A DNA stretch of 50,086 nucleotides from Alphaproteobacteria bacterium (GCA_017539265.1 JAFYHG010000021.1:1-50086); one strand, 5' to 3'. Shown: positions 1 through 8,781, numbered from the stretch's first letter. Numbers and translations are program-made. Notes: a model not told the origin generated them from the letters alone.

Positions 1-105
1 ATAGTTCCTAATGCACTTCACGGCCCATCTACCTAAATAGCCGTCCGTGCATCCGTTTCCTATCCTATATTCACTCTCTCTAACATCCGCCGCCTTCCGA
101 CAGCG
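1..105 (-). ncRNA. 5' part of an unidentified, probably structured transcript
   Basis: This is the stretch transcribed leftward from the consensus promoter at 112-140, running off the window edge. Read on the minus strand it can fold into a nested helix: ATGCAC pairs with GTGCAT, and inside it ACGGC pairs with GCCGT. Short reading frames (ATG near 87 and near 50 on the minus strand) hit stops within a few codons, so it does not look coding. A perfect promoter plus a compact fold suggests a stable RNA or a structured leader. I do not recognise the start of 16S, 23S, tmRNA, RNase P RNA or 6S RNA. Identity is unknown. Confidence 0.3.
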
Positions 106-111
106 AAACGC

Positions 112-140
112 ATTATATACTATATATTCTGTGTTGTCAA
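112..140 (-). promoter_or_regulatory. Consensus sigma70 promoter, leftward
   Basis: On the minus strand a perfect -35 TTGACA (135-140) and perfect -10 TATAAT (112-117) are separated by exactly 17 bases. It fires away from the cysteine-rich gene, out of the window to the left. A fully consensus promoter is typical of rRNA, tRNA or other stable RNA genes. Confidence 0.75.
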
Positions 141-261
141 GAACTTTTTTATTTTTTTTTGTTTTTTTAACATCTATTTGATTCTTTGTCTCTTTTTTCA
201 TAAAAAACCTTGCACTTTTTCAAAAAAAGATTATGATAATTCCCTAAGAAAGGAATTTAAA

Positions 262-2217
262 ATGATACCCGATACAAGTGAAAACGGCAAATCTTTATGG
301 CATGTTATTCGGACAATCGGTGCGATAGCCTCTGTTTTATTGGTTTTAGGAATTGTTCTTAAGTTTTTTCTGGGGGTGTTATTCGGCGATTCGATTGTTG
401 AGGAAACAATCAAGGAGGTTTCCGGACGCGCCCTATCCATCTCTACACGTCTTATCAGCGGTCAAGATAAAATAGATAACGATGGTTCTCCGACAACGGC
501 GCGCGGATTTCCTGTCTCCGCCTATCCGGTAGAAGGAGGATTTTTTGAGATTACCTTAACCGACGTCCCCAAAGACGTGTGCAAAGGAATTGCTACCCGC
601 GGTTGGAATTTACCGACATCTATTTATATCAACGGACGATTAAGTGATAAGCAAGTCTTTATGTGTGGAACACACAATCAAATTTCTTTTGAATTCACTC
701 GCGATTTAAATGGAAACGTTTCCAATGCTTTTAAACCCGCTCAAAAACACTGCCAATCCGATTCGGATTGTTCAGGGTGCGAAGCCTGTCAAAACGGACG
801 CTGCATTTCGGGTTGTAAAGCTGGTGAAAAATGTGCTTTAACCTTAAAAGGTCGTAGCGTCTGCTGTTCAGAGACAAAAACATCCGATCCCATGTGTTGT
901 TCTTTTGTGGAAGGAAATAAGTGCTGTTGGGGACGAAATCAGTGCTGTCCCAAGGAAAAGCCGATTCGGTTAGCCGACGGGACCTGTACGGATTGCTATG
1001 ACAAACACGTCTGGGGTATCGGTGAACCGGTAGATTTAGGATTATGCAAGCGTTTATGCCCCAATCGAGTTGACTTCGGTGCAGATAACCTGTGCATGCT
1101 GCCTTTATGTCAAAAAGGTGAATTCACCGATCGCAACGGGGATTGCATTGCCTGTTCGGCGGCCGGAGGCTATCAAACATCCTCCAAAGAATGTTCTAAG
1201 TGTCCTAATCGTTCTTATCAAGACGGTTGGTGCCTGACTCCCTGCCCAAAAGGAACCATTCTCGATAAACAAAATCAGTGTACCCCCTGTGATTCTCCGG
1301 AAAGGATTGAAGTTGCCGATGGTATTGATTGTTCTGCTTCTTGTCCGAATCGGGAACAACAATCAAGCGTCTGTGTTTTAAAAGAGTGCCCCGAAGGCTT
1401 TGCTCCAAATACCATCGGCGATTGCTTTGATTGTCAAGAGCCCAAGGCTGTACCCAATGTATCAATCGAATCCTGTGCACTATGTCCCAATCGCGTTTAT
1501 GAAAATGGTAAATGTTTAACTCCCTGCCCTGACAATACATTCCGCGATAAAGACGGCGTCTGCGTATCTTGTGCCAATCCGGCTGCTGTGCCGGTTGTCC
1601 TTAATGAATTGGAGTGTCAAAAATGCCCCGAAAGATTGGGGTTAAACGGCTATTGCTTTGCCGCCTGTGAGACCGGCCAATTTCGAGATGCTTTCGGCAC
1701 CTGCCATTCTTGCTTCGATTTAGGAAGTTATCCCGTTTTACAGACAGCCATTTGCTCCACCTGCCTCAACAGGTCGATTCTCCTACACCAATTGGATAAT
1801 CAAATTGTCCCTTATTGCATGCTTCAATATTGCCCGCTGGATTTCTTTGTGGATAAACTCGGGACCTGTCATGATTGTTTTGACAAAGCATCCGTTACCG
1901 GTACACGGCAAGAAGAATGTGAAAAGTGCCCTAATCGTCAATGGTCATTTGTTGAGGAGACCTGCCGAATAAAACCGAATTGCGCCGGCGGAGAAATTAT
2001 TAATGCCCAAGGAGCCTGTCAATCTTGTCATTCAGATGAGGAAGCTATTTCCGTTGAAGGCCACCCCGAAGAATGCCTCCACTGCTCGGGGCGGTATCTG
2101 TTCGGTTCCTGGTGCCGAAAATGCCCAGAAAAGAAGGGGGATCTAAAGAACCGTGAAGCCTGTGAAAAATGTGGCGGCACATGGGATAATCGAATCCAAA
2201 CATGCACCGCGCAATAA
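262..2217 (+). CDS. Membrane-anchored protein with eight cysteine-rich CPNR repeats
   Basis: A 651-residue protein; I do not recognise a characterised family. The ATG at 262 was chosen because AAGAAAGGA lies 8 bases upstream; an in-frame TTG at 178 has no such site. One hydrophobic segment (about residues 18-40) anchors it. The segment ITLTDVPKDVCKGIAT (about 95-115) recalls the C-terminal domain of type IVb-like pilins, which is only a suggestion. The rest holds 68 cysteines, arranged from about residue 290 as eight repeats of roughly 48 residues with the pattern C-x2-C-P-N-R, then C-x3-C-P, then G-x-C-x2-C. This predicts a rigid, disulphide-bonded or metal-binding extracytoplasmic rod. It is convergent with a DsbA-like gene. 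It could be a surface or adhesion protein. Confidence 0.75.
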   Translation: MIPDTSENGKSLWHVIRTIGAIASVLLVLGIVLKFFLGVLFGDSIVEETIKEVSGRALSISTRLISGQDKIDNDGSPTTARGFPVSAYPVEGGFFEITLTDVPKDVCKGIATRGWNLPTSIYINGRLSDKQVFMCGTHNQISFEFTRDLNGNVSNAFKPAQKHCQSDSDCSGCEACQNGRCISGCKAGEKCALTLKGRSVCCSETKTSDPMCCSFVEGNKCCWGRNQCCPKEKPIRLADGTCTDCYDKHVWGIGEPVDLGLCKRLCPNRVDFGADNLCMLPLCQKGEFTDRNGDCIACSAAGGYQTSSKECSKCPNRSYQDGWCLTPCPKGTILDKQNQCTPCDSPERIEVADGIDCSASCPNREQQSSVCVLKECPEGFAPNTIGDCFDCQEPKAVPNVSIESCALCPNRVYENGKCLTPCPDNTFRDKDGVCVSCANPAAVPVVLNELECQKCPERLGLNGYCFAACETGQFRDAFGTCHSCFDLGSYPVLQTAICSTCLNRSILLHQLDNQIVPYCMLQYCPLDFFVDKLGTCHDCFDKASVTGTRQEECEKCPNRQWSFVEETCRIKPNCAGGEIINAQGACQSCHSDEEAISVEGHPEECLHCSGRYLFGSWCRKCPEKKGDLKNREACEKCGGTWDNRIQTCTAQ

Positions 2218-2220
2218 AAA

Positions 2221-2255
2221 AAATAAACCGGTCATATGATCGGTTTATTTTTTTA
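2221..2255. terminator. Bidirectional intrinsic terminator
   Basis: A nearly perfect 30-base palindrome with arms AAATAAACCG and CGGTTTATTT is followed by a run of T on the plus strand and preceded by a run of A. It sits between two convergent genes and can end transcription from both sides. Confidence 0.8.
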
Positions 2256-2269
2256 TCATTTTACAGCCG

Positions 2270-4720
2270 TTATTTGACTGATATTCTCATATCCAAAACA
2301 CAAGTGTTGGTATCCGGTGTGCAATCAGATACAACCCTCTTTCCCGATAATTCTTTAATAGTCGGCATAATATCTTTGGCTGTTTTGGGATCAAATTCAA
2401 TTGTTACCACACCCTCTGGGGTTGATCGAATAGCCGAATCAAACGGTGCAATTCCATCCAGTTTCATTGATTGATAACCACCCAAATCGGATAAATCCGC
2501 CTTATTTCCCATTCCACCGTTTGCAGATGCGGCCACAATAGCCACCATAGCCGCCGCATTTAAAATTTCATTGGCGCGGTACCGGCTCATACCCATATTA
2601 TATCCGTCCGAAACACCAGGGATATAGACGTTCTCCAATTTACTCATCTCATCCTTTATTTCTTCACCGAATTTTTTGGAAAGAACATCCATGTCATCTT
2701 CCAAACAAGGCTGTAATTTCGAAACAGCAGTATAGGCAGGTTGTTGTGTACAGCCGTTTGAATCGCACACCGTCATTTCATCGGGGGACACCTTACTAAA
2801 AGTGACGGACCTGACCTGACAATTCATACTCGGTTTTAAAATAGACACCGTCGCATAATCAATTACATTTTCCGGTCGTTTCGTAGAAGTAATCGTATCG
2901 TTTAATTTAATCTTCAATCGGGCCAACTGTTGCCCATCCAAGCCGTAGAGGGTTGCTTCTTCTTTTAATCCGGCAAATAATTGCATCATTTGTTCCACTG
3001 AAGCCTCCAAACGAACGGATGGTCTACCTTTTTTCAAAACTTGCTTTTGATATTCTGCTGAGAATTTCTTGTAATTTTCCTTAAAGTTCGGTGAAAATTT
3101 CGTTTCGGATTCCAAGATTCGTCCTCCCGATTGCGGAAAACTCAATTTTACCTTTAAGTCCTTATCTGTCCACAGGGCATTAAAAAATTCCCGTTCCACA
3201 GAGTTAAATATCCGCAAAATAGACTTATCTTTATCATCACCTTTTAAGATTAAAACCTTCTTACCATCAGGTTGGTAAATTTCGGCCTTGTTGATTTTAA
3301 AGACGCCATCGGTCAACAGTTCATTTTCCTGTGCCCAAATTTGAAGTTGACGTATCATTCTATCATTCGAATGTTTGGAAACCCCTGAACGTGTCATATA
3401 ATCCATCAACTGTCCCGACATACCCCATTCAAACGGAATTGCCATTCGTTCGGCATCATATTGAACGGAGATATCTGCCAACTTTGCCCCTGCTTTTGAT
3501 CGGACAATAATATTGGCTGTTTGATTATTCCCCGCTAACTTAAATGAAATATCGATAACTTTATCGTTTGCTTTAATTGTTCCTTTTGAATTATCCGCAA
3601 AAACAGGAAATTTATAATTACCCGTAAATTTAATTGAAGAATCACTGTCCTCAAATTCAAAATCAGAAATAGATATGCACCGCAAAGCACCATCTAAATG
3701 TTGGCGCATTTTTTCTTCATCGGGATTGGCCAAATTCACTTCTGTATCCCATGCTTCTAAATTTTTCTCTATTTCCGAATCCGAGCACAAAAGTTTCCCT
3801 GAAAGCTTTCCGCCATTTTCGTTGATTTCAAGACGACCGTCTGGCTTAATGATTCCCCGTGCACGGGCTTCTTTGATAACCCCCATAATATCAGGTGCTA
3901 TTGTTGACGCGGGTTCCATTGGCTGCGGTTCATTGAAATTGTTCGGTTTCGGATATGTACGAGTCGGATTATCCGCCGCCTTAATATCATCCGATCCTCC
4001 ATAAATCGGCATTGTTCCTTGGGCTGCCAAAATTTCTTGGGCTTTGTCATCCAATATAGCCCCCGATTGGACCTTGCCGTTTACAATAAACATCGGAACA
4101 CCGGATACTCTCATTTTAGTTCTATATCCATTGGCCGTCTCTAATACCCGGGCGATTTCATCCCCCTCTGCCTCTTTTGCAAGGCGTGTCGTATTTAATC
4201 CCAATCCTTTGGCCAAATCCAACAAACCTCCTTCGTCCAAATGCCTGCCGGCCGTCATGACTGCATGATGCATTTCTTTAAATTTCCCCTGTTTGCCGGC
4301 GGCCAGAACATATTTGGCTATTAACTCACTGCCCGCCCCAAAAATAGGCGTTGCCACGGGAATGATTCGGATATCTTTGGCTTTTTCCGATTCCAACATT
4401 TCCGATAAAGCCTTATGGCTTCTTTTACACCACCCGCATTGATAATCAAAAAACTCAATAATAACAAATTTACCCTGAGGATTCCCCAAGGAATAAAAGT
4501 TCGGATTATGTGTAATTTCATCCACGACCGAGGCCGGTGCAGACTTTAACCCTTCCATAAAGTTTCCTTTGGGTGTCGGCTTTTGTTTATTATCCATATA
4601 CCGTTCAATGGCTTCGGGATGGGCTTGCAGGTATTTTTCAATATCCCCCTCAGACACATTTTGTGCCTGAACCGTAAAACACGCCATCATCGAGATAGTT
4701 GTCAATAATATTTTTTTCAT
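2270..4720 (-). CDS. Exported DsbA-like thiol oxidoreductase with a long C-terminal extension
   Basis: An 816-residue periplasmic protein. The start is the second of two adjacent ATGs, 6 bases after AAGGAG. A signal peptide (about 1-19, cleaved after VQA) precedes a helical segment (DIEKYLQAHPEAIERYM) like that of ScsC/Com1-type DsbA proteins. A thioredoxin fold follows, with active site CGWC at about 95-98 and the cis-proline loop GVPMF at about 207-211. DsbA-family proteins of this kind are normally around 250 residues. Here nearly 580 further residues follow, with few cysteines (a cluster near CNSNGC) and no domain I recognise. Substrate is unknown; the neighbouring 68-cysteine protein is an obvious candidate by context only. 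Confidence 0.8.
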   Translation of the reverse strand: MKKILLTTISMMACFTVQAQNVSEGDIEKYLQAHPEAIERYMDNKQKPTPKGNFMEGLKSAPASVVDEITHNPNFYSLGNPQGKFVIIEFFDYQCGWCKRSHKALSEMLESEKAKDIRIIPVATPIFGAGSELIAKYVLAAGKQGKFKEMHHAVMTAGRHLDEGGLLDLAKGLGLNTTRLAKEAEGDEIARVLETANGYRTKMRVSGVPMFIVNGKVQSGAILDDKAQEILAAQGTMPIYGGSDDIKAADNPTRTYPKPNNFNEPQPMEPASTIAPDIMGVIKEARARGIIKPDGRLEINENGGKLSGKLLCSDSEIEKNLEAWDTEVNLANPDEEKMRQHLDGALRCISISDFEFEDSDSSIKFTGNYKFPVFADNSKGTIKANDKVIDISFKLAGNNQTANIIVRSKAGAKLADISVQYDAERMAIPFEWGMSGQLMDYMTRSGVSKHSNDRMIRQLQIWAQENELLTDGVFKINKAEIYQPDGKKVLILKGDDKDKSILRIFNSVEREFFNALWTDKDLKVKLSFPQSGGRILESETKFSPNFKENYKKFSAEYQKQVLKKGRPSVRLEASVEQMMQLFAGLKEEATLYGLDGQQLARLKIKLNDTITSTKRPENVIDYATVSILKPSMNCQVRSVTFSKVSPDEMTVCDSNGCTQQPAYTAVSKLQPCLEDDMDVLSKKFGEEIKDEMSKLENVYIPGVSDGYNMGMSRYRANEILNAAAMVAIVAASANGGMGNKADLSDLGGYQSMKLDGIAPFDSAIRSTPEGVVTIEFDPKTAKDIMPTIKELSGKRVVSDCTPDTNTCVLDMRISVK

Positions 4721-4790
4721 CATAATCTCCTTTTCTGTTTCAAAATCTTTCCCAAAGATTACATAAAAAAAATCAAAATGCAAGATAAAT

Positions 4791-4819
4791 TTGACACATT
4801 TTAAAAATCATGATATAAT
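4791..4819 (+). promoter_or_regulatory. Consensus sigma70 promoter of the small ankyrin gene
   Basis: TTGACA (4791-4796) and TATAAT (4814-4819) are separated by 17 bases, and the ATG of the ankyrin gene follows 26 bases downstream. The match to consensus is perfect. Confidence 0.8.
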
Positions 4820-4845
4820 GGGGCTATAATGTGAAGGAGATGCCT

Positions 4846-5364
4846 ATGACAGAAAATTATTTTTCAAACACTTTATCAAAATCCGCAAACGGAGCGGCAC
4901 GCCTAAAAGATACCCCCGACAATTCCCCTTGGAATGGTTTTTTAAACACACTGGATCAAAATCCCAAGATTTTGGATCGGGAAGCCATGGACCTGTTTGC
5001 CAAAACACTGGCCTCGGCCAAAAGTGATTGGAAAGACGCCAACGATAATACCCTTTTGATGCACATGGCTTCACGGGGAAAAACGGAAATCGTCAAACGC
5101 CTTATTCACGAACTGTATGCAAACGTGAATGCGGTAAACAAAGGCGGCTCATCGGCCCTGCATTTGGCCGCCCGCGCCGGTTTTAAAGATGTATGTACGG
5201 AGCTGACCAACTCCCATGCTGACCCCTGCAAAAAAGATGTTAACGGTTTAACCCCGGCTATGGTAGCAAGGGAACAAGGTCATACCGAAATCGCCGATAT
5301 GCTCGGTAAAGAAGAAATGAGCAAACGTATCTGGACTGCCCATAACATCGTACCCGATCGGTAA
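4846..5364 (+). CDS. Small ankyrin-repeat protein
   Basis: A 172-residue protein without a signal peptide or membrane segment, so probably cytoplasmic or secreted by a non-Sec route. AAGGAG 6 bases upstream supports ATG 4846; the earlier GTG at 4831 overlaps that site. Three ankyrin repeats span about residues 60-160, with the hallmarks NTLLMHMASRGKTEIVKRLI, SALHLAARAGFKDVC and LTPAMVAREQGHTEIADML. Ankyrin repeats bind proteins and are common in host-associated Alphaproteobacteria, but nothing here identifies a partner. It stands alone behind its own promoter and converges on trmJ. Confidence 0.8.
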   Translation: MTENYFSNTLSKSANGAARLKDTPDNSPWNGFLNTLDQNPKILDREAMDLFAKTLASAKSDWKDANDNTLLMHMASRGKTEIVKRLIHELYANVNAVNKGGSSALHLAARAGFKDVCTELTNSHADPCKKDVNGLTPAMVAREQGHTEIADMLGKEEMSKRIWTAHNIVPDR

Positions 5365-5375
5365 TTTTAATATTT

Positions 5376-6122
5376 TTATTTTTTCATCAACAACCCAATC
5401 GCGCCGTATAAGGTTTTAATTTCGGCCGAAGTTAGTTGATTGCGTGCAAAAATATTTTTAAGATTTCGGCGCATACGCACTTTCTTATTGGCCGGCCGAA
5501 AATAACCCTTTTTATCCAAGGAATCTTCCAAATAGTTCCAAAATAATTCAAATTCTTTCTTAGGTGCCACCTGCGACCGACCGGTCCCTAGGTGCGTATT
5601 GTCATGATCACCGCTTATCCGAAACCAGGCATACCCCATCAACAAAACTGCCTGAGATAAATTCAGGGATGAATGTTTCGGATTTAAGGGGATTTCAATA
5701 ATACCGTCACTTGATATAATTTCTTCGTTTTCAAGACCTGTTCGTTCCGCCCCAAATAACAATGCAACCCGTTCCCCCTTTCCCAAGGAACTTTTACACA
5801 AATCCACGGCTTTTTCGGGGTGATAAACAGGCTTTGTCATATCTCTGGGGCGGGCCGTCGTTGCCAGCACCAACTGCACATCCGCAACTGCCTCTTCCAG
5901 TGTATCATAGCATTTCGCGTGCGACAGGATTTCTCCGGCCCCCGAACTTGCCGCTACGGCTTTTTCCGATAAATGATCTTCTCGCGGTCGCACCAAACGC
6001 AATTCCGATAAAGCGCAATTCATCATTGCCCGCGCAACCATCCCGACATTTTCGGCTAACTGCGGCCGCACAAGGATAATAATCGGCGCATTTTCACTGA
6101 TAAAAGGAATACGTTTACTCAT
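5376..6122 (-). CDS. trmJ: tRNA/rRNA 2'-O-methyltransferase, TrmJ-like (SpoU/TrmH family)
   Basis: 248 residues. TrmJ methylates the ribose at position 32 of several tRNAs, using S-adenosylmethionine and a trefoil-knot (SPOUT) fold. The three family motifs are visible: NVGMVARAMMNCALSELRLV near the N-terminus, ALLFGAERTGLENEEI in the middle, and IPLNPKHSSLNLSQAV near residue 150. The basic C-terminus (KKVRMRRNLKNIFAR) fits the family's helical extension. Its ATG directly abuts the stop of the gene upstream, so it is the last gene of the psd operon. Distinguishing TrmJ from other SpoU members by eye is good but not certain. Confidence 0.85.
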   Translation of the reverse strand: MSKRIPFISENAPIIILVRPQLAENVGMVARAMMNCALSELRLVRPREDHLSEKAVAASSGAGEILSHAKCYDTLEEAVADVQLVLATTARPRDMTKPVYHPEKAVDLCKSSLGKGERVALLFGAERTGLENEEIISSDGIIEIPLNPKHSSLNLSQAVLLMGYAWFRISGDHDNTHLGTGRSQVAPKKEFELFWNYLEDSLDKKGYFRPANKKVRMRRNLKNIFARNQLTSAEIKTLYGAIGLLMKK

Positions 6123-6701
6123 TTAAAATGAATCAACATCAACGGGATAACTCGTTTTTCCCAACGTTTTGTCTTTATATACCTTTTCCCCTAATCTTTG
6201 AGTTGCCTCGGACGTTTCTGCTATTATCGACAACAGCTCAGATGTTGACATTTCTGCAGTCGGTTTTTCCGATAGATCTTGAATAGCACGAGGGGGATTA
6301 CTTTGAATGGCCTCTGCTTTTTCCGACAAATCTACATTTTCCATACCGTAATTCATTTTTTCCATTATCTTCATACCGCTGTCCATAATGGCCTCAAGAT
6401 CCGGATCCAAAGCCGGACCATTTTTTCGAAAGTGTTCCAACTGTTCTAAGCTAGACATTCCCTTCACATTATCGTCAGTCCAAGCCTCCCGATACAGTTT
6501 TTTGGCCATAACGGGTTTAGACATAACCTCATTTTGCAAATTCGGCCGCAGGGGATTTTTTTCTGCCGGTACATCCGATTGAACCGTTTCTTCCTGAACG
6601 GTTTCTTCTTCATCTTCCTCTACCGGTTCGGCTGCATAAACAGGCCCCGTTCCAATCATTAAACCTAAAACCAAAGCTAAATAAAAATTAACGTCGCGCA
6701 T
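6123..6701 (-). CDS. Exported acidic protein of unknown function
   Basis: 192 residues; not recognised. A signal peptide (about 1-23, ending PVYAA) is followed by a very acidic stretch (EPVEEDEEE) and a largely helical, charged body without cysteines. Its start overlaps the end of the upstream gene by 14 bases and its stop abuts trmJ, so it is translationally coupled inside the psd-pssA-trmJ operon. The preceding gene also encodes a small exported protein, and the pair may act together in the periplasm; that is inference. Confidence 0.65.
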   Translation of the reverse strand: MRDVNFYLALVLGLMIGTGPVYAAEPVEEDEEETVQEETVQSDVPAEKNPLRPNLQNEVMSKPVMAKKLYREAWTDDNVKGMSSLEQLEHFRKNGPALDPDLEAIMDSGMKIMEKMNYGMENVDLSEKAEAIQSNPPRAIQDLSEKPTAEMSTSELLSIIAETSEATQRLGEKVYKDKTLGKTSYPVDVDSF

Positions 6702-7173
6702 CGATGATCCTCAATGAATTCATAATTAAGTTTTCCAATGACAATCCCGTGTTCTTTTCAAAGATTGCCGCTAATTCGTTCTCAATCCGTGCAATCGGAT
6801 GAGACGATCTTTTTAACTCCGCCATTGCCTGAGCAATCTCGTTCCTCAGTTTTTTCGGAGCCGTGCTAATCAGGTTATCCAATCCGTCCGGGATTTGATA
6901 GCCCATATTCCGCAAGTGCTGCGTCATCAACAACATATTGGTAATATTTGCATCGGGTGCAATTTCTCTTTGACCCATAGCCGTATTCCAAGTTGTGTTT
7001 TCACCCACAAATTGCGGTAATTGTTGATGAAGCGTATTTGGGGCAGATGATTGTTTTTGGATTTTTTCCTGTGCTGCTGATTTTGTTGCCCACGGATCAG
7101 CTGCTAATTGTGCCATTGCACCACCGGCAAATGCGCACAAGATTCCCCCCATAATCAAAAATTTTATTTTCAT
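6688..7173 (-). CDS. Small exported protein of unknown function
   Basis: 161 residues; not recognised. The signal peptide MKIKFLIMGGILCAFAGGAMA is clear, with cleavage after AMA. The mature part is polar and mostly helical, with no cysteines after the signal. The ATG overlaps the pssA stop by 4 bases (ATGA), which indicates translational coupling in the phospholipid operon. It overlaps the next exported protein gene by 14 bases. A role at the membrane or periplasm linked to phospholipid synthesis is possible but unproven. Confidence 0.65.
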   Translation of the reverse strand: MKIKFLIMGGILCAFAGGAMAQLAADPWATKSAAQEKIQKQSSAPNTLHQQLPQFVGENTTWNTAMGQREIAPDANITNMLLMTQHLRNMGYQIPDGLDNLISTAPKKLRNEIAQAMAELKRSSHPIARIENELAAIFEKNTGLSLENLIMNSLRIIDARR

Positions 7174-7964
7174 GAAGCCTCCCTTTTAAATTTTAAGAAA
7201 TAATAGATACAAACCGGTATCATCAGAATATAGCCGAAACCCAACAAACTCAGCGTTATCCACGGTGCCCCAAACAAGCCAGCTATAAAAAATAACGCTA
7301 GCGGCAACAAAACCATACTATATTCTTTCGGGATATGCAGGTGTTTCAAACTAAGCGTCGGAATTCGACTGGCCATCATAACACCACTAAAGCACAGGAA
7401 AAAGCCAACGAACATCGGATTTCTGAAACCCTCCCACTCATTTGTTGCTTTCCATAAAATAATCGGGAAAAGGGCAAGTCCCGCACCGGAAGGAGCTGGA
7501 ACCCCCATAAAGAAATGCAGCCAGTAACTGGGTTGCTTTTCATCCAAAAGCGAATTAAACCGCGCCAACCGGGTTGCACAGCACATGGCCAAGAACAAGG
7601 CAAAAATCCAATAGACGCCCACCGAATCAGCCCGTGATAACCCTTTAAAAATAGAAACTTTCATACTCCACAAATAAGCCAATACACCCGGCGCGACACC
7701 GAAACTGACGAAATCGGATAAGGAATCCAATTCTGCCCCAAATTTCGATGATACCCCAAGCATACGGGCAACTTTTCCATCTAAGAAATCAAAAATCATT
7801 GAACCGAAAATAAAGGCAACTGCCAGTTCCCAGTTTCCCCACAAAGCCATATTTATAGACGACACCCCAAACGCCAATGCCAACATTGTCACGGCATTCG
7901 GAAATAAAGGTCTTAAATTAATTTCGGGCACTTTGGGCGGAATTTTAATTCTTCTTTGTTTCAT
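7170..7964 (-). CDS. pssA: CDP-diacylglycerol-serine O-phosphatidyltransferase
   Basis: 264-residue integral membrane enzyme that joins serine to CDP-diacylglycerol, giving phosphatidylserine and CMP, the first committed step to phosphatidylethanolamine. The CDP-alcohol phosphotransferase signature D-G-x2-A-R-x8-G-x3-D-x3-D is complete: D62, G63, A66, R67, G76, D80 and D84. Several hydrophobic helices follow, the last near the C-terminus. It overlaps the psd stop by one base (TAATG), so the decarboxylase and synthase that act in series are made from one message. Confidence 0.93.
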   Translation of the reverse strand: MKQRRIKIPPKVPEINLRPLFPNAVTMLALAFGVSSINMALWGNWELAVAFIFGSMIFDFLDGKVARMLGVSSKFGAELDSLSDFVSFGVAPGVLAYLWSMKVSIFKGLSRADSVGVYWIFALFLAMCCATRLARFNSLLDEKQPSYWLHFFMGVPAPSGAGLALFPIILWKATNEWEGFRNPMFVGFFLCFSGVMMASRIPTLSLKHLHIPKEYSMVLLPLALFFIAGLFGAPWITLSLLGFGYILMIPVCIYYFLKFKREAS

Positions 7965-8716
7965 TATTTCTCTCCCTTCTTTTTGCTTAAGTGTGACATA
8001 TCGGCCAAAATTGTTTCACCGGCCACCATACTTTGCCCCGGTAAAACGGCGGGATAGACACCTTCGGGTAAATAGACATCTAACCTGCTGCCGAACCGGA
8101 TCATCCCAAAAATTTGACCGGCCGTCAACTTATCTTTTTCATACAGCGGACAATAAATACGCTTCGCCACCAATCCCGCAATTTGGATAACCCCGATTTT
8201 TTGACCGTTTTCGGCGATTATGGAAATTTCTTGGCGCTCATTATCCTCGCTGTCCTTATCGGCCACATTGACAAATTTTCCCGGCCGATAATTCAAGCGA
8301 TGAACAACCCCCGTCACCGGCGATCTGTTCACATGAACATTAAAGACACTCATAAACGTGCTGATTCGAATTAGGGGTTTATTTCCCAAATCCAACTCCT
8401 TTGGCGGAACCATTTTGGTAATATTACTGACGATACCATCTGCCGGCGCCAAAATAAGATCTTTTCCTTTAGGCGACACCCGCACGGGATTACGAAAGAA
8501 ATAGTATGAAAAAATCAGTAACGGAATTCCGATATACCAAATACCGCCGATATGCAAAAATGTATGCATCAATCCATCAAAAAAAAGCAAAATTGCAAAT
8601 TCCCAAAGTAAAATTTTTACACCTTCCTTGTGGATAGCCGGCAACAGATACCGTCTCCAATTAAGCTTGACAGCATCGATTTCCTCACGCGTCGGTAACG
8701 TATAATTCTGCTTCAT
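7964..8716 (-). CDS. psd: Phosphatidylserine decarboxylase proenzyme (short type)
   Basis: 250 residues. It decarboxylates phosphatidylserine to phosphatidylethanolamine at the inner membrane. It is made as a proenzyme that cuts itself at a Gly-Ser bond and turns the serine into a pyruvoyl group; here the site is RFGSRLD with Ser210. Two hydrophobic stretches (about 35-52 and 58-74) anchor the chain. The motifs APADGIVSNI, STFMSVFNVHVNRSP and the conserved GLVAKRI all fit the short (Psd-A like) family. First gene of the operon psd-pssA-two exported unknowns-trmJ. Confidence 0.93.
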   Translation of the reverse strand: MKQNYTLPTREEIDAVKLNWRRYLLPAIHKEGVKILLWEFAILLFFDGLMHTFLHIGGIWYIGIPLLIFSYYFFRNPVRVSPKGKDLILAPADGIVSNITKMVPPKELDLGNKPLIRISTFMSVFNVHVNRSPVTGVVHRLNYRPGKFVNVADKDSEDNERQEISIIAENGQKIGVIQIAGLVAKRIYCPLYEKDKLTAGQIFGMIRFGSRLDVYLPEGVYPAVLPGQSMVAGETILADMSHLSKKKGEK

Positions 8717-8747
8717 ATCATAACCCCCTACTTCTATTTCAAATCGT

Positions 8748-8775
8748 ATTTTAACCCATTTTTATCAAAATGCAA
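8748..8775 (-). promoter_or_regulatory. Probable promoter of the psd operon
   Basis: On the minus strand TTGCAT (8770-8775) and TAAAAT (8748-8753) are separated by 16 bases, about 30 bases before the psd start. It is the only plausible pair in the 65-base gap after proS. Confidence 0.45.
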
Positions 8776-8781
8776 GTTTTT

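Noticed and set aside
178-261. Longer start (TTG at 178) for the cysteine-rich protein
   Set aside because: No ribosome site at 178, and the extension is low-complexity. ATG 262 has AAGAAAGGA at the right distance.
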